Below, piece after piece: positions 9,547 to 18,734 of a stretch of DNA of 64,000 nucleotides. This DNA is from Hyphomicrobiales bacterium (GTDB lineage Bacteria > Pseudomonadota > Alphaproteobacteria > Rhizobiales > Aestuariivirgaceae). The stretch spans positions 2,440,501 through 2,504,500 of the forward strand of contig JADJVV010000001.1 of the NCBI GenBank assembly GCA_016710435.1, given 5' to 3'. The notes under the pieces are model-generated. The model made no database searches. It worked only from the letters and a program-made list of their open reading frames with translations, and was not told the origin of the DNA. Position numbers and translations under genes: made by a program. How positions within the stretch are numbered: the first letter of the stretch is position 1; every line of letters begins with the position of its first letter.

Positions 9547-11323
9547 ATGTTGCATCGTTTTGGCGACTTTACGGTGGACGAGGACCGCCGCGAATTGCGC
9601 TTGGGCAATGAAGCCCTCGCAGTTCAGCCGAAGATTTTTGATTTGCTGGTGATGCTTTTGGTGAACGCGGGCCGCGTCATCCCAAAGGCTGAACTGCTGG
9701 AGAAAGTGTGGCCCGGCGTCTTTGTGTCGGAAGCCTCGCTCCAACGCGCCGTCAGCCTTCTGCGGACGGAACTGAAAAAGGGCGGGCTTGACCGCGCTCT
9801 CAAGAACTACTCGGGACGGGGCTACCGCCTCGCCATCGACCAGCCGGAACTGGATGAGTTCTGGCCCAAGCCCGTGGAGGCGGGCAGCTCCACTGAAAAT
9901 CTCCAGAGCCTCGCCAATGCACGGAAGTGGTCCGAGATCGTCAGTCTCCTCGGCAAGAGGGCCATGGACAGTCTGTCGGCGGAGGAACTTGAACTCTACG
10001 CCTATGCGGAAGAATGCCTTGGGCGCGCCGTTGCGGGTGAACCTTTCCTGCGCCGCCTGATCGAAATTTCAGAGGCGGCCGGCGATGTGGAAACACTGTC
10101 CCGCACGGCGGTTTCTCTCTCGCGCATTCATTTTGAGCGCGGCGCGCGTGCTGTCTCGCGAGGATGGCTTGCACAGGTGCCTGCGGGTGAACTCGACAAG
10201 ATGCCATCCGTAAAGGCCTCCTTCCTGTGGATGCAGTCGCGGCTCAGCGCCTCCGACGGTTCGCCGCAGGAGGCGCGAGACCGCCCATCGGGCAGCAGAG
10301 GCAAGCGGGCACAAGGCATTGCGGGCCGTGACCTTGGCCTACCTCGGTTTCTTCAATATCTCGCTCGGCCATATTCGTCAGGGCCTTGAGCAACAGGATC
10401 ACGCAGCGGCACTCGCCATGTCGACGGCGGTGGACCCTGTGTCGGGCGGTCTGGTCTATTGCAGCGTGCTGTGGTCGTGCCGCTCGTCGGGTGATTGGGC
10501 ACGCGCCCTGCAATGGATCGGCGGTTACGAAACCTGGTGCGAAGGCAACTTTGCCTCTGTCAGTGCGGCGTGTCAGTTGCACCGTGCCGAAATTGACGGT
10601 GTGCAGGGCACTCTCCCGGACGCGCTGACGAAAATTCAGAAGCTGATCGAGATGTCCGGGAGCGAACCCTGGGCGCGCCACGACGGGTATCGCGTGCGCG
10701 GTGACATCCATGCCGCCTTGGGCGACGAGACCGCAGCACGCCGCGACTATCAGACCGCCTATGAAATGGGCGGAGATGCGGAACCGGGACACGCCATCCT
10801 TCTGGCGGACGCAGGCGATACCGATGGCGCCATCTCGGCCCTTGACCGCGTGCTGGTGAACACCGATTGGTACGCCCTGCAACGCCGCGCCATCCTGCTC
10901 GGCTACAAGGCCCGCATCTGTGCCGCCGCAGGCCGCGGGCAGGAGGCGCGGGCCGTCATTGATGAAATGCGCGCGCAGTATGAGACATGGCCCAGCAAGG
11001 CGGTGCATGCGCTTGTGCTCGAGGCGGAAGCACTCCTTCTGGCACAGGGCGAAGACGGCATGGCCAAGGCGATCCAGCTGCTCCATCTGGCGCGGCAATT
11101 GTGGACGAGTGCGGAAGCGGAATATCAGGCGGCGCGTGTGCGGATTCTGCTCTCTCGCATGATGCAGCAACAGGGCGATTCCGCCGGAGCCCAGGTGGAA
11201 GCCCGCTGTGCGGAGACGGCAGCGGGAAAGATTGGCGCCGCAAGGCTTCTGGATGAGGCAGCCGGACTTGTTGTGCCGCTCGGCGGAGAGCGGGAAGCGG
11301 CCGCTATTTCTTTCGCGAAATGA
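9547..11323 (+). pseudogene. Winged-helix/TPR transcriptional regulator split by a frameshift
   Basis: The first part (9547-10389) encodes an OmpR/CadC-type winged helix (residues about 1-95, with the motifs VQPKIFDLLVMLL and GRGYRLAID) followed by helical repeats. The helical repeats continue in the +1 frame (10319-11323). Between about 10262 and 10320 the second frame reads RRETAHRAAEASGHKAL with no stop, while the first frame becomes Arg/Gly/Ser-rich and ends. Together they make one protein of about 590 residues. A GC dinucleotide lost from the run at 10273-10278 would explain it. It could be a true mutation or a sequencing error. If intact, it would be a cytoplasmic activator without a membrane segment. 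Confidence 0.75.
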
Positions 11324-12194
11324 CGAAACGCGCCGTGTCGCGCAGCAGCCGGGCCTTGTCGCCGTAGGGCGCGAGCACGGCAACGGCGGCATCGGCAAGC
11401 CGTGCCGCCTCTGCCTTTGCGCCGCCGAGGCCGAGGAAATCGACAAAGGTCGCCTTGCCACGGCCCTTGTCCTTGCCCGTGGCCTTGCCCAGCGTGGCCG
11501 TATCCGACTCCACATCCAGAATGTCGTCGGCCACCTGGAAAGCCAGCCCGATATGATCCGCGTACTGACGAAGCGGGCCACGTTCCGCGCCCGCCATGAT
11601 GGCGCCCGACTCGCAGGCAAAGCGGAACAGGGCCCCTGTCTTCATGCCCTGCATGGCGGCAATGGCCGAATAGGATTCAAAGCCACCCGCTTCAGCCGCG
11701 ATATCGTTCATCTGCCCGCCCACCATGCCAGCCTCGCCGGAAGCACGCGCCAGTTCGAGGACGAGGTTGCTGCGGATCGCAGCGTCGCCATGGGTCGCGC
11801 CCTCCGCCAGAATTTCGAAGGCAAAGGTCAGCAGTCCGTCGCCCGCCAGGATCGCGGTGGCCTCATCGAACTTGCGGTGCGTCGTCGGCTGTCCCCGCCG
11901 AAGGTCGTCATCGTCCATGGCCGGAAGATCGTCATGCACGAGGGAGTAGCAGTGCACGCATTCCAGGGCGGCAGCGACGCGCAGCGCTTGCGCAGGCCGC
12001 TGGTCGAACAGCCCGGCGGATTGCATGACCAGGAACGGCCTCAGCCGCTTGCCCTGGCCAAGGCTCGCATAGCGCATGGCCGCCCGCAGCCGGTCTCCGG
12101 AACGGGGCGGCAGCAGCCGCTCGAGTTCGGTTTCAATGGCCTGTGCCGTTTCCGCCAGCGCGGTTTCAAAGGTCGGGTGCTGCTCTTGTGCCAC
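11304..12194 (-). CDS. ispA: Farnesyl/geranylgeranyl diphosphate synthase
   Basis: Head-to-tail condensation of isopentenyl diphosphate with allylic diphosphates. Both aspartate-rich motifs are present: the bacterial FARM DDLPAMDDDD with HCYSLVHDD before it, and the second DDILD. The frame is open further upstream to 12407, but those 71 residues are Arg/Pro/Ala-rich and lie over mtgA. The GTG at 12194 gives the usual length of about 296 residues and opens on VAQEQHPTFETAL. It is divergent from mtgA, with start codons 17 bp apart. Its 3' end overlaps the end of the frameshifted regulator by 20 nt. Confidence 0.87.
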   Translation of the reverse strand: MAQEQHPTFETALAETAQAIETELERLLPPRSGDRLRAAMRYASLGQGKRLRPFLVMQSAGLFDQRPAQALRVAAALECVHCYSLVHDDLPAMDDDDLRRGQPTTHRKFDEATAILAGDGLLTFAFEILAEGATHGDAAIRSNLVLELARASGEAGMVGGQMNDIAAEAGGFESYSAIAAMQGMKTGALFRFACESGAIMAGAERGPLRQYADHIGLAFQVADDILDVESDTATLGKATGKDKGRGKATFVDFLGLGGAKAEAARLADAAVAVLAPYGDKARLLRDTARFVISRKK

Positions 12195-12211
12195 GTGTGC
12201 AATTCCGCAAT

Positions 12212-13099
12212 ATGAGTTCCCATACGCAGATGGCACCGAAATCTCAACAGAAGGCCGTGGGCAAACCGCAGGAAACGCTGCCATGGGCACCGCGCAAGCG
12301 GCGGGCGGGGGCGCTGCCCGAGGGCGAATCTGCCGCTCCGGCGCGGGCCGACGCTTCGCCCGCGGGACGATTCCAGCGTCTGCGTGACTTCTGGGCCGCG
12401 CGCACACTCTGGCAACGCCGGGTGCTCACGGTGCTGGGCGTGATGGTCGCCTGGCCCTTCGTGATGACGCTGGTCTACGGCGTGGTGCCGCCACCCATCT
12501 CGAACCTCATGGTGCTGCGCCTGTTCAGCGGCAATGGAATCACCAAGGACTGGGTGAGCCTCGACGACATGGCGCCCGCCCTCGCGGCCTCCGTCATCAC
12601 CTCGGAGGATGCGCGCTTCTGCTCGCATCACGGCGTGGACTGGATCGAGTTTCAGGGCGTGGTCGAGGATGCCTTTGACGACGACGAAGGCCCCATCCGT
12701 GGCGCTTCCACCATTTCCATGCAGACGGCCAAGAACCTGTTCCTGTGGGACGGGCGTGGACCGCTGGGGGCGATCCGCAAGGGGCTGGAAATGCCTGTCG
12801 CCCTGTGGATGGATGCGGTGTGGACCAAGCGCCGGATGATCGAGGTCTATCTCAACATCGTGGAGTGGGCACCGGGCGTCTATGGTGCCGAAGCCGCGAG
12901 TCAGCATCACTTCAAGAAGTCCGTGAGCAAACTCACCCGGCGCGAGGCCGCGTTACTGGCGGCCGTCCTGCCCAATCCGATCAAGCGCAAGGCCGGAAAA
13001 CCGTCGCGGCGCGTGAAGGTCATCGCCAGCGTCATCGAAAGGCGGGCCCGCATCATGGGGCCATACCTCACTTGCCTCCAGCGCAAGAAATGGCTATAG
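12212..13099 (+). CDS. mtgA: Monofunctional biosynthetic peptidoglycan transglycosylase
   Basis: Polymerises lipid II glycan strands at the inner membrane (GT51 family, no transpeptidase domain). After a Pro/Ala/Arg-rich cytoplasmic N-terminus comes one membrane segment (VLTVLGVMVAWPFVMTLVYG). The catalytic motifs follow: ITSEDARFCSHHGVDW with the key Glu, then RGASTISMQTAKNLFLW and the WTKRRMIEVYLNIVEW block. I use ATG 12212; ATG 12230 is equally possible. Length is about 295 residues. The divergent start of the ispA-like gene is 17 bp away. Confidence 0.9.
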   Translation: MSSHTQMAPKSQQKAVGKPQETLPWAPRKRRAGALPEGESAAPARADASPAGRFQRLRDFWAARTLWQRRVLTVLGVMVAWPFVMTLVYGVVPPPISNLMVLRLFSGNGITKDWVSLDDMAPALAASVITSEDARFCSHHGVDWIEFQGVVEDAFDDDEGPIRGASTISMQTAKNLFLWDGRGPLGAIRKGLEMPVALWMDAVWTKRRMIEVYLNIVEWAPGVYGAEAASQHHFKKSVSKLTRREAALLAAVLPNPIKRKAGKPSRRVKVIASVIERRARIMGPYLTCLQRKKWL

Positions 13100-13114
13100 A
13101 CCCCCCAGATTTCG

Positions 13115-13130
13115 CGCCCCAACTGGGGCG
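13115..13130 (+). other. Small hairpin between mtgA and rpmF
   Basis: CGCCCC-AACT-GGGGCG is a 6-bp GC stem in the 67-bp gap before rpmF. It is followed by ATTCCATTTT, a weak U-rich run. It may be a weak terminator of mtgA or part of the rpmF leader. Confidence 0.35.
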
Positions 13131-13166
13131 ATTCCATTTTCAGAAGAGATTTCAGAGGTTTAGATC

Positions 13167-13352
13167 ATGGCTGTTCCACGCAAAAAGATGACCAAGAGCC
13201 GTATCGGCATGCGCCGCTCGGGCCACAAGATGCCGACGGTGACGGTGATCGAGGACAAGACCTCGGGCGAACTGCGCCGTCCGCACCACATCGATCTCAA
13301 GTCGGGCACCTACAACGGCCGCCAGGTGTTGGCCGCCAAGTCTGACACCTGA
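13167..13352 (+). CDS. rpmF: 50S ribosomal protein L32
   Basis: A 61-residue basic protein starting [20 protein letters not shown], the typical L32 N-terminus. It is the alphaproteobacterial form that lacks the CxxC zinc pair. It is followed by a strong intrinsic terminator. The common partners plsX and fabH are not adjacent; mtgA precedes it instead, which is the usual order in Hyphomicrobiales. Confidence 0.95.
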   Translation: MAVPRKKMTKSRIGMRRSGHKMPTVTVIEDKTSGELRRPHHIDLKSGTYNGRQVLAAKSDT

Positions 13353-13374
13353 TCGATCAGGACATTCCTTTGCA

Positions 13375-13404
13375 AAGGCCGGGCGCTTCGCCCGGCCTTT
13401 TGCT
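13375..13404 (+). terminator. Intrinsic terminator of rpmF
   Basis: GGCCGGGCG-CTT-CGCCCGGCC (13377-13397) is a 9-bp GC stem with a 3-nt loop, extended by AA/TT pairs and followed by TTTTGCTTTT. It begins about 22 bp after the rpmF stop. Confidence 0.9.
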
Positions 13405-13478
13405 TTTGTCGGAGCCTCCCTCTGGCTCCCCTGAGCCATTAACCAATCCTGTCGTGTTGGCGGGCATATTGCAGGTTC

Positions 13479-14501
13479 ATGGTCATGTTGACGCCATCAG
13501 CCTCAGCCTTCTCGGATGCCGCATGGATGCGTGCCGTTCTGGCACATGTCCCGCGCGCTGCCGTGGTGGTGAACGAGCCCGAGGCCCGGTTTCATCTGTT
13601 GGCGGCACGGCGATCGCGTGTGCCAGTTCCTCATCTGCAATCGCTCACTGCCGCGTTGACGCCGTCGCCCTTGCCCTCTGTGGCAGGCACGCCCGGCGAA
13701 ACGGAAGCCGCAGCCTTTCTCAATCGTCTCGACATGCCGCTGGTGCTGCGCGGCGTGACGCTGGACAATCCGGTGACGGCCGCGCTCATCAAGGGAGCGT
13801 CGCATGTCCGTGTGCTCAAGTCCTGGCACCGCGCCGCACTTGATCTGAACGGCGACTTCGACACCTGGCTCAACCAGAACTTCGATCACAAGCGCCGCAA
13901 GGAACTGAAGCGGCTGAAAGCGCGCCTTGCGGAGCAGGGAACGCTGACGCTGGAGGAACTGACGCCGGGCGGCGATCTTGCCTCCCACATCAAGGCCTTC
14001 CTGGAGGTTGAAGCCTCCGGCTGGAAAGGCCGGCGCGGCACCGCGATACTCAACAGCGCCACCACGGCGCAGGGGCTTGCTGCCGGTCTCGCGGCGATGT
14101 TCGTGCAGGGCAAAGTGCGCTTCTGGACAATGTATCTCGATCGAAAGCCGGTGGCCTCGCTCTTTGCTCTCGTCAACAACGGCGAGGCCGTACTGGGCAA
14201 GATCGGCTACGATCAGGCCTTCGCGAAATTCTCGCCCGGCGTGCTGGTGATCATCGAAGCCACACGCGCACTCTTTGCCGAACCCGGCCTGCGGCTTGCG
14301 GATTCCAATGCCATTCCCGGACACCCCATGATCGACCGCATTTGGCGGGACCGCATCCCTTGTGCCGACATGGTCATCGCGGGCTCATCGGTGAGCGCCA
14401 CGGCCTTTGCACTGGTGTCACGTTACCATGGCACGAAAGATGCAATGCGCATGGCAGCTAAACGAATTTACCTCAGCGTAAGCGGACGGAGAGCGTCATG
14501 A
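13479..14501 (+). CDS. GNAT-superfamily acetyltransferase, BioF2/CelD-like
   Basis: A 340-residue protein with the C-terminal GNAT fold of the BioF2-like (formerly CelD) group: NFDHKRRKELKRLKARL at about residues 134-150 and the acceptor-site stretch GKVRFWTMYLDRKPVASLFAL are typical. No signal peptide or membrane segment is seen. ATG 13479 is used; ATG 13485 has a better-spaced AGG. The stop overlaps the next start (ATGA), so it forms a coupled pair with the cupin-like gene. Relatives act in polysaccharide or lipid modification. Substrate unknown. Confidence 0.75.
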   Translation: MVMLTPSASAFSDAAWMRAVLAHVPRAAVVVNEPEARFHLLAARRSRVPVPHLQSLTAALTPSPLPSVAGTPGETEAAAFLNRLDMPLVLRGVTLDNPVTAALIKGASHVRVLKSWHRAALDLNGDFDTWLNQNFDHKRRKELKRLKARLAEQGTLTLEELTPGGDLASHIKAFLEVEASGWKGRRGTAILNSATTAQGLAAGLAAMFVQGKVRFWTMYLDRKPVASLFALVNNGEAVLGKIGYDQAFAKFSPGVLVIIEATRALFAEPGLRLADSNAIPGHPMIDRIWRDRIPCADMVIAGSSVSATAFALVSRYHGTKDAMRMAAKRIYLSVSGRRAS

Positions 14502-15427
14502 CCCTTGTGACCATCGACAGCGCCCTGGCCAAGGCCAGGTTCCTGAAGGAAGCCTTCACACTTAAGCATTCCCTCGTGGGCCATCCGCTCTTCACCTTGC
14601 CACGGCTTGTGGAACTGGCGAAGTCCATGCCTGGCGACCGCATCGAATACAATTCAGGCAAGCTGGCTGTGGCCGTGAAGCTGGAAGACGTGCCGCGCAT
14701 CGACAAGACGCCGGAAGAGGTGATCCGTTCGATCGAGGTGGACAACGCCTGGATGGTGTTGAAGCGGGTTGAGTCCCATCCGGCCTACCGCTCGATTCTC
14801 GAAACCTTCGTGCGCGAGGCAAATCTCGCCGCTGGCCGCGACGCCGGCGAGTTCGAGGATGTCCAGGGCTTCATTTTCATCTCGTCCGCCAACGCCACGA
14901 CGCCGTTCCACATTGATGCGGAAGAGAACATCCTGATCCAGCTTCACGGCGACAAGTTCGTGCGCACCTTCGACAATGGCGACCGCGCCCTGGTGGCGGA
15001 AGAGGAAATGGAACTTTCGCCCAGCAAGCACCGCTACCTCGGTTACGAAGACTGGTTCGAGTCACGCGCCACGCTGCACAGCCTGAAACCCGGCGATGCG
15101 CTGCACATGCCCTACATGGTCCCGCACTGGGTCTCGACGGGATCGAGCTATTCGATCTCCATGGCGATGACGTGGAAGACGCCGGAAGTCGTGCGTCTCA
15201 ACAAGATCCGCACCATGAATGGCACGTTGCGCCGCTTCGGCCTTGCCCAGCGTCCGCCCGGCGCGTCGCCGGCCTTCGACGCCGCCAAGGTGGCGATGCA
15301 CGATGCCATGCGCGGCGTTGTTGAACCCCTCCGCAAGTCGGAGACGATGCGCAACCTTCTGCGCGGCGCAGTCTACGGCAGGCAGGCAAACTACTTCCTG
15401 CGCGGCAAGACCGGGCACGGCGCCTGA
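14498..15427 (+). CDS. Cupin-like (JmjC-type) domain protein
   Basis: A 309-residue protein of the cupin_8/JmjC type. TPFHIDAEENILIQLHGDK gives the HxD iron pair (His and Asp at about residues 139-141), and HMPYMVPHWVSTG supplies the distal His. These suggest an Fe(II)/2-oxoglutarate oxygenase. It is translationally coupled to the GNAT gene before it, so the two probably modify the same substrate. Relatives include protein hydroxylases and tailoring oxygenases; no target can be named from sequence. Confidence 0.7.
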   Translation: MTLVTIDSALAKARFLKEAFTLKHSLVGHPLFTLPRLVELAKSMPGDRIEYNSGKLAVAVKLEDVPRIDKTPEEVIRSIEVDNAWMVLKRVESHPAYRSILETFVREANLAAGRDAGEFEDVQGFIFISSANATTPFHIDAEENILIQLHGDKFVRTFDNGDRALVAEEEMELSPSKHRYLGYEDWFESRATLHSLKPGDALHMPYMVPHWVSTGSSYSISMAMTWKTPEVVRLNKIRTMNGTLRRFGLAQRPPGASPAFDAAKVAMHDAMRGVVEPLRKSETMRNLLRGAVYGRQANYFLRGKTGHGA

Positions 15428-15450
15428 ATTCCCGCAGCCGCCTGAAACGC

Positions 15451-15479
15451 AAAACCCCGCCCGGGCGAACCGGACGGGG
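15451..15479 (-). terminator. Intrinsic terminator of ald
   Basis: CCCCGCCCGG and CCGGACGGGG form a 10-bp stem with one C-A mismatch. On the minus strand it is followed by TTTTG, placing it about 40 bp after the ald stop. It sits between convergent genes and may also block read-through from the cupin-like gene. Confidence 0.8.
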
Positions 15480-15517
15480 CGAAAACTTGTAACGTGCCAC
15501 CGGCGCGCCGTGGGCAA

Positions 15518-16633
15518 TCAGCCGAGAACCTTCTCCGCCGGAACGTAGGCATAGCCGAGGTCATCGGCCACGGCCTTGTATGTCACCTTGCCGCCGGCCA
15601 CGTTCAGGCCGTTGCGGAGATGGGCATCGTCCGACAGCGCCTTCTTCCAGCCCTTGTTGGCAATGGCGAGGCCGAAGGGCAGCGTCACGTTGTTGAGGGC
15701 ATAGGTCGAGGTGCGCGCAACGCCACCCGGCATGTTCGCTACACAATAGTGGATCACGCCATCGACCTCGTAGGTCGGATTGGCGTGGGTCGTGGCCTTG
15801 GAGGTTTCGGCACAGCCGCCTTGGTCGATGGCAACGTCCACGAGGACGGAACCCTTCTTCCAGCCCGGCAGCATCTTCTTTGTGACGAGCTTGGGTGCCG
15901 CAGCACCGGGAATGAGCACGCCACCGATGACGAGATCGGCATCAGCGCATTCGTCCTCCACAGCGCCCTGCGTGGAATAGAGCGTCTTCAACTGCGTGCC
16001 GAAGCGCGCCACCAGTTCTTCCATGCGGTCAGTGGATTTCTCCAGGATGGTGACATCCGCGCCGAGCCCGAGGGCCATGGCGGCCGCGTTGGTGCCGACG
16101 ACGCCACCGCCGAGGATCACCACCTTGGCAGGGGCAACGCCGGGAACGCCGCCCAGCAGCACGCCACGTCCGCCCTGCGCCTTCTCCAGGCAATGGGCAC
16201 CTGACTGCACCGACATGCGTCCTGCCACCTGGCTCATGGGCGCGAGCAAGGGCAGGCCGCCGCGTGCGCTGGTCACGGTCTCGTAGGCGATGCAGATGGC
16301 ACCCGAATTGACGAGGTCCTTGGTCTGCTCCGGATCGGGGGCGAGATGGAGGTAGGTGTAGAGGATCTGGCCTTCGCGCAGCATCTTGCGCTCACCGGCC
16401 TGCGGTTCCTTCACCTTCACGATCATGTCGGCCTTGCCGAAGATTTCGTCCGCCGACGGAATGATCTTGGCACCTGCCTTTTCGTAGTCGGCATCGCTTG
16501 CGCCAATGCCTTCGCCGGCATGGCTCTGCACCCACACGCTGTGGCCGCTGCGCACGGCCTCACGCACCGAGATGGGCGTCATGCCCACGCGGTATTCGTG
16601 ATTCTTGATTTCCTTTGGTACGCCGATCAGCAT
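15518..16633 (-). CDS. ald: Alanine dehydrogenase
   Basis: NAD-dependent oxidative deamination of L-alanine to pyruvate and ammonia, or the reverse. The N-terminus [17 protein letters not shown] is diagnostic. The Rossmann motif [13 protein letters not shown] and the region [16 protein letters not shown] are present, and the length of 371 is exact for the family. It has its own terminator. It is divergent from an Lrp/AsnC regulator, the usual partner (AldR-type activator), which implies alanine-inducible control. Confidence 0.95.
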   Translation of the reverse strand: MLIGVPKEIKNHEYRVGMTPISVREAVRSGHSVWVQSHAGEGIGASDADYEKAGAKIIPSADEIFGKADMIVKVKEPQAGERKMLREGQILYTYLHLAPDPEQTKDLVNSGAICIAYETVTSARGGLPLLAPMSQVAGRMSVQSGAHCLEKAQGGRGVLLGGVPGVAPAKVVILGGGVVGTNAAAMALGLGADVTILEKSTDRMEELVARFGTQLKTLYSTQGAVEDECADADLVIGGVLIPGAAAPKLVTKKMLPGWKKGSVLVDVAIDQGGCAETSKATTHANPTYEVDGVIHYCVANMPGGVARTSTYALNNVTLPFGLAIANKGWKKALSDDAHLRNGLNVAGGKVTYKAVADDLGYAYVPAEKVLG

Positions 16634-16731
16634 TCTTGGTTTCCTCCGTCCTAGAAGCTGCGGAGATTAGGCGAGAACCGCCGCAATGTTTTCCCGAAGC
16701 GCGGAGCCGGGTGCGCACACGCTGGCAAATT

Positions 16732-16767
16732 ATTCCGTCGCATGTTAGATAAACGGAATGAAATTCC
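16732..16767. promoter_or_regulatory. Inverted repeats in the ald/Lrp-type regulator intergenic region
   Basis: ATTCCGT (16732-16738) and ACGGAAT (16753-16759) form a 7-14-7 inverted repeat that covers the regulator start codon at 16758. A third half-site gives GGAAT-GAA-ATTCC (16755-16767). Three phased half-sites fit multimeric Lrp-family binding and autoregulation. Confidence 0.5.
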
Positions 16768-17228
16768 ATGATTTGGACAAATCAGACAAAATCATCCTGA
16801 AAGTGCTGCAGTCGCAGGCGCAGGTTCCCCTGTCGGAGATGGCAGCCAAGGCTGGCTTGTCACCCTCGACCTGCCATCGCCGCATCAAGGCGATGGAAGA
16901 GGCGGGGCTGATCCTCGGTTACAGCGCGCAGCTCAACCGCAAGCACCTCGGCTACGCCAACGAATTTTTCGTGGAAGTGTCGCTCGCCGCGCAAACGGAA
17001 GAAGCCTTCGAGAAGTTCGAGAAGGCAGTAGCACGCGTTCCTGAAATCCTGGAATGCCACCTGATGAGCGGACAGTTCGACTATCTGCTGCGTGTCATTG
17101 CCCGCGATGCCGAGGATTACGAACGGGTCCATCGCACGCGGCTGGCGCGATTGCCCGGCCTGCAGCGCATCCAGTCGTCACTGGCCTTGCGAACGGTCAA
17201 GGCCGGCGGCGGCTTGCCGGTGGAGTGA
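16758..17228 (+). CDS. Lrp/AsnC-family regulator of alanine dehydrogenase
   Basis: A 156-residue feast/famine regulator. Residues about 1-65 form the AsnC-type helix-turn-helix (MAAKAGLSPSTCHRRIKAMEEAGLI, recognition helix at STCHRRIK), followed by the RAM ligand domain with the ECHLMSGQFDYLLRV motif. Being divergent from ald, it is probably the AldR-type activator responding to alanine. Inverted repeats covering its start codon suggest it also represses itself. Confidence 0.88.
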   Translation: MKFHDLDKSDKIILKVLQSQAQVPLSEMAAKAGLSPSTCHRRIKAMEEAGLILGYSAQLNRKHLGYANEFFVEVSLAAQTEEAFEKFEKAVARVPEILECHLMSGQFDYLLRVIARDAEDYERVHRTRLARLPGLQRIQSSLALRTVKAGGGLPVE

Positions 17229-17271
17229 ACCGGGGCCGCACGCCGTCCTGGACGCGCCAGAAGGAAGAGGA

Positions 17272-18594
17272 TCAGAAGCGGTAGGTGAGAACCGAACGGA
17301 CCTGCTGGATGTTGGTCGCCGAATCCAGCGTGAAGCCGCCACCCGAGAAGATGTTGACGTCGCCGAGGTTGGTGTAGCGGTATTCCGACTTCCACGAGAC
17401 GTTGTCGGTGAGCATCACTTCGACACCGGCGCCTGCCGTCAGACCGCCTTCATCGAAATCATACGAGGCGCTGAAGATGCCCGGGATATCGAGGTCGCCG
17501 TTGAACCAGGTGTGCGTGTAGCCCGCGATGCCGTACCACAGCACATCCGGGCTGGAGAGCACGCCGGCCCGCAGCAGCGCGCTGGCACTGTGCGTCGCTT
17601 CCAGTTCATAAGACAGGGAGCCGCCGAAGGCAGCGGCGTCCAAATCCGTGCTGGCGGTCGAGAGCGAGTAATCGCCCTGGATACCTGCCACGAAGCGGTC
17701 ACCCACGAGAATGTCGTAACCGACTTCCGCGGTGCCGAAGAAACCTTCCCCACCGATGCCGGAAAGCTCCGCGCCGAAGCCCGGGCCCGCGCTCGCCTCG
17801 AGCACGTGGTTGATCATGCTGTAGCCGCCACCGATGCCGACGCGCAGGCCGTTCCAGCGCTCTTCGCTGCCGTCGAAGTCAGCGCCCATCACGCCCGGGC
17901 GGTACGACAACACGGCCCGCGCCGTATGCACATTGGCATTCTCGTCGATCGACAGGAAACCCGGGATGGTGAAGATGTTCGCATCTTCGTTCATCGTGTA
18001 ACGATATTCGAGCTTGAGTGTGGTGTTGTTGGCGATGGCGCTTTCGATGCCGCCACCCAGGGTGAGGCCATCCGTGTCATAGTCATAGGAGGCGCCGAAC
18101 ACAGGCGCGCCATTGTTGTCGGCAACGCCGAGATCGCCGTTCCACCACGTGTGCGTCCAGCCGATAAGGCTGTACATCAAGGTATTGTCGTTGATGAGAT
18201 GGCCGCCACGGATGATGGCGCTGATCGCATGGGTGGCTTCGAGTTCATAGTCGGCAGAACCAAGACCGCCGATGAAGCCGTTGATGTCCGTGCTGATGCC
18301 GCTGTAGGTGTAATCCACCTGCGCACCGAGGACGAAGTTGGAGCCCACGTTCAGGTCATAGCCGGCTTCCAGTGTTGCGAGGCCACCTTCGCCACCAAAG
18401 CCGCTGAAATCCAGTGTGCCCAGCCCCTGAGCGTCGATATCGATTTCGTGGTTGACCATGCCGTAGCCAACGCCCGCACCCACATGCCAACCGGTCCAGT
18501 CTGATACTGGCTGCTGAATGTCCGCAGCGATTGCAGAGGTGGCAAGAGCGCTGCTGAAGAGCGCAATGGTTGCAATACGGCGGGCGGTCGTCAT
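17272..18594 (-). CDS. Outer-membrane protein with two tandem Omp25-type beta-barrels
   Basis: A 440-residue exported protein with a signal peptide (MTTARRIATIALFSSALATSAIA). The mature protein is an internal duplication. One half begins WTGWHVGAGVGYGMVNH and ends ARAVLSYRPG. The second begins WNGLRVGIGGGYSMINH and ends VRSVLTYRF. Shared markers include SYDYDTDG/SYDFDEGG and LEYRYT/SEYRYT. Each half has the size of an 8-stranded OmpA/Omp25-type barrel. The C-terminal Phe is the usual BAM signal. The start is chosen for its GGAG 8 nt upstream. Function is unknown; single-barrel relatives are abundant surface proteins in Hyphomicrobiales. Confidence 0.8.
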   Translation of the reverse strand: MTTARRIATIALFSSALATSAIAADIQQPVSDWTGWHVGAGVGYGMVNHEIDIDAQGLGTLDFSGFGGEGGLATLEAGYDLNVGSNFVLGAQVDYTYSGISTDINGFIGGLGSADYELEATHAISAIIRGGHLINDNTLMYSLIGWTHTWWNGDLGVADNNGAPVFGASYDYDTDGLTLGGGIESAIANNTTLKLEYRYTMNEDANIFTIPGFLSIDENANVHTARAVLSYRPGVMGADFDGSEERWNGLRVGIGGGYSMINHVLEASAGPGFGAELSGIGGEGFFGTAEVGYDILVGDRFVAGIQGDYSLSTASTDLDAAAFGGSLSYELEATHSASALLRAGVLSSPDVLWYGIAGYTHTWFNGDLDIPGIFSASYDFDEGGLTAGAGVEVMLTDNVSWKSEYRYTNLGDVNIFSGGGFTLDSATNIQQVRSVLTYRF

Positions 18595-18734
18595 GATGAA
18601 TGCTCCTGTCGCCCCCGACGCGGCCATTATTGCTTACTGAAAAATGAATCCAATGGGTTTCCGGTTGAATCAGCATAAAGGTGACTCGATTGCGCCCGAT
18701 TGTTGCCGCAAAGCCACGCACCACAGTGCTGAAA

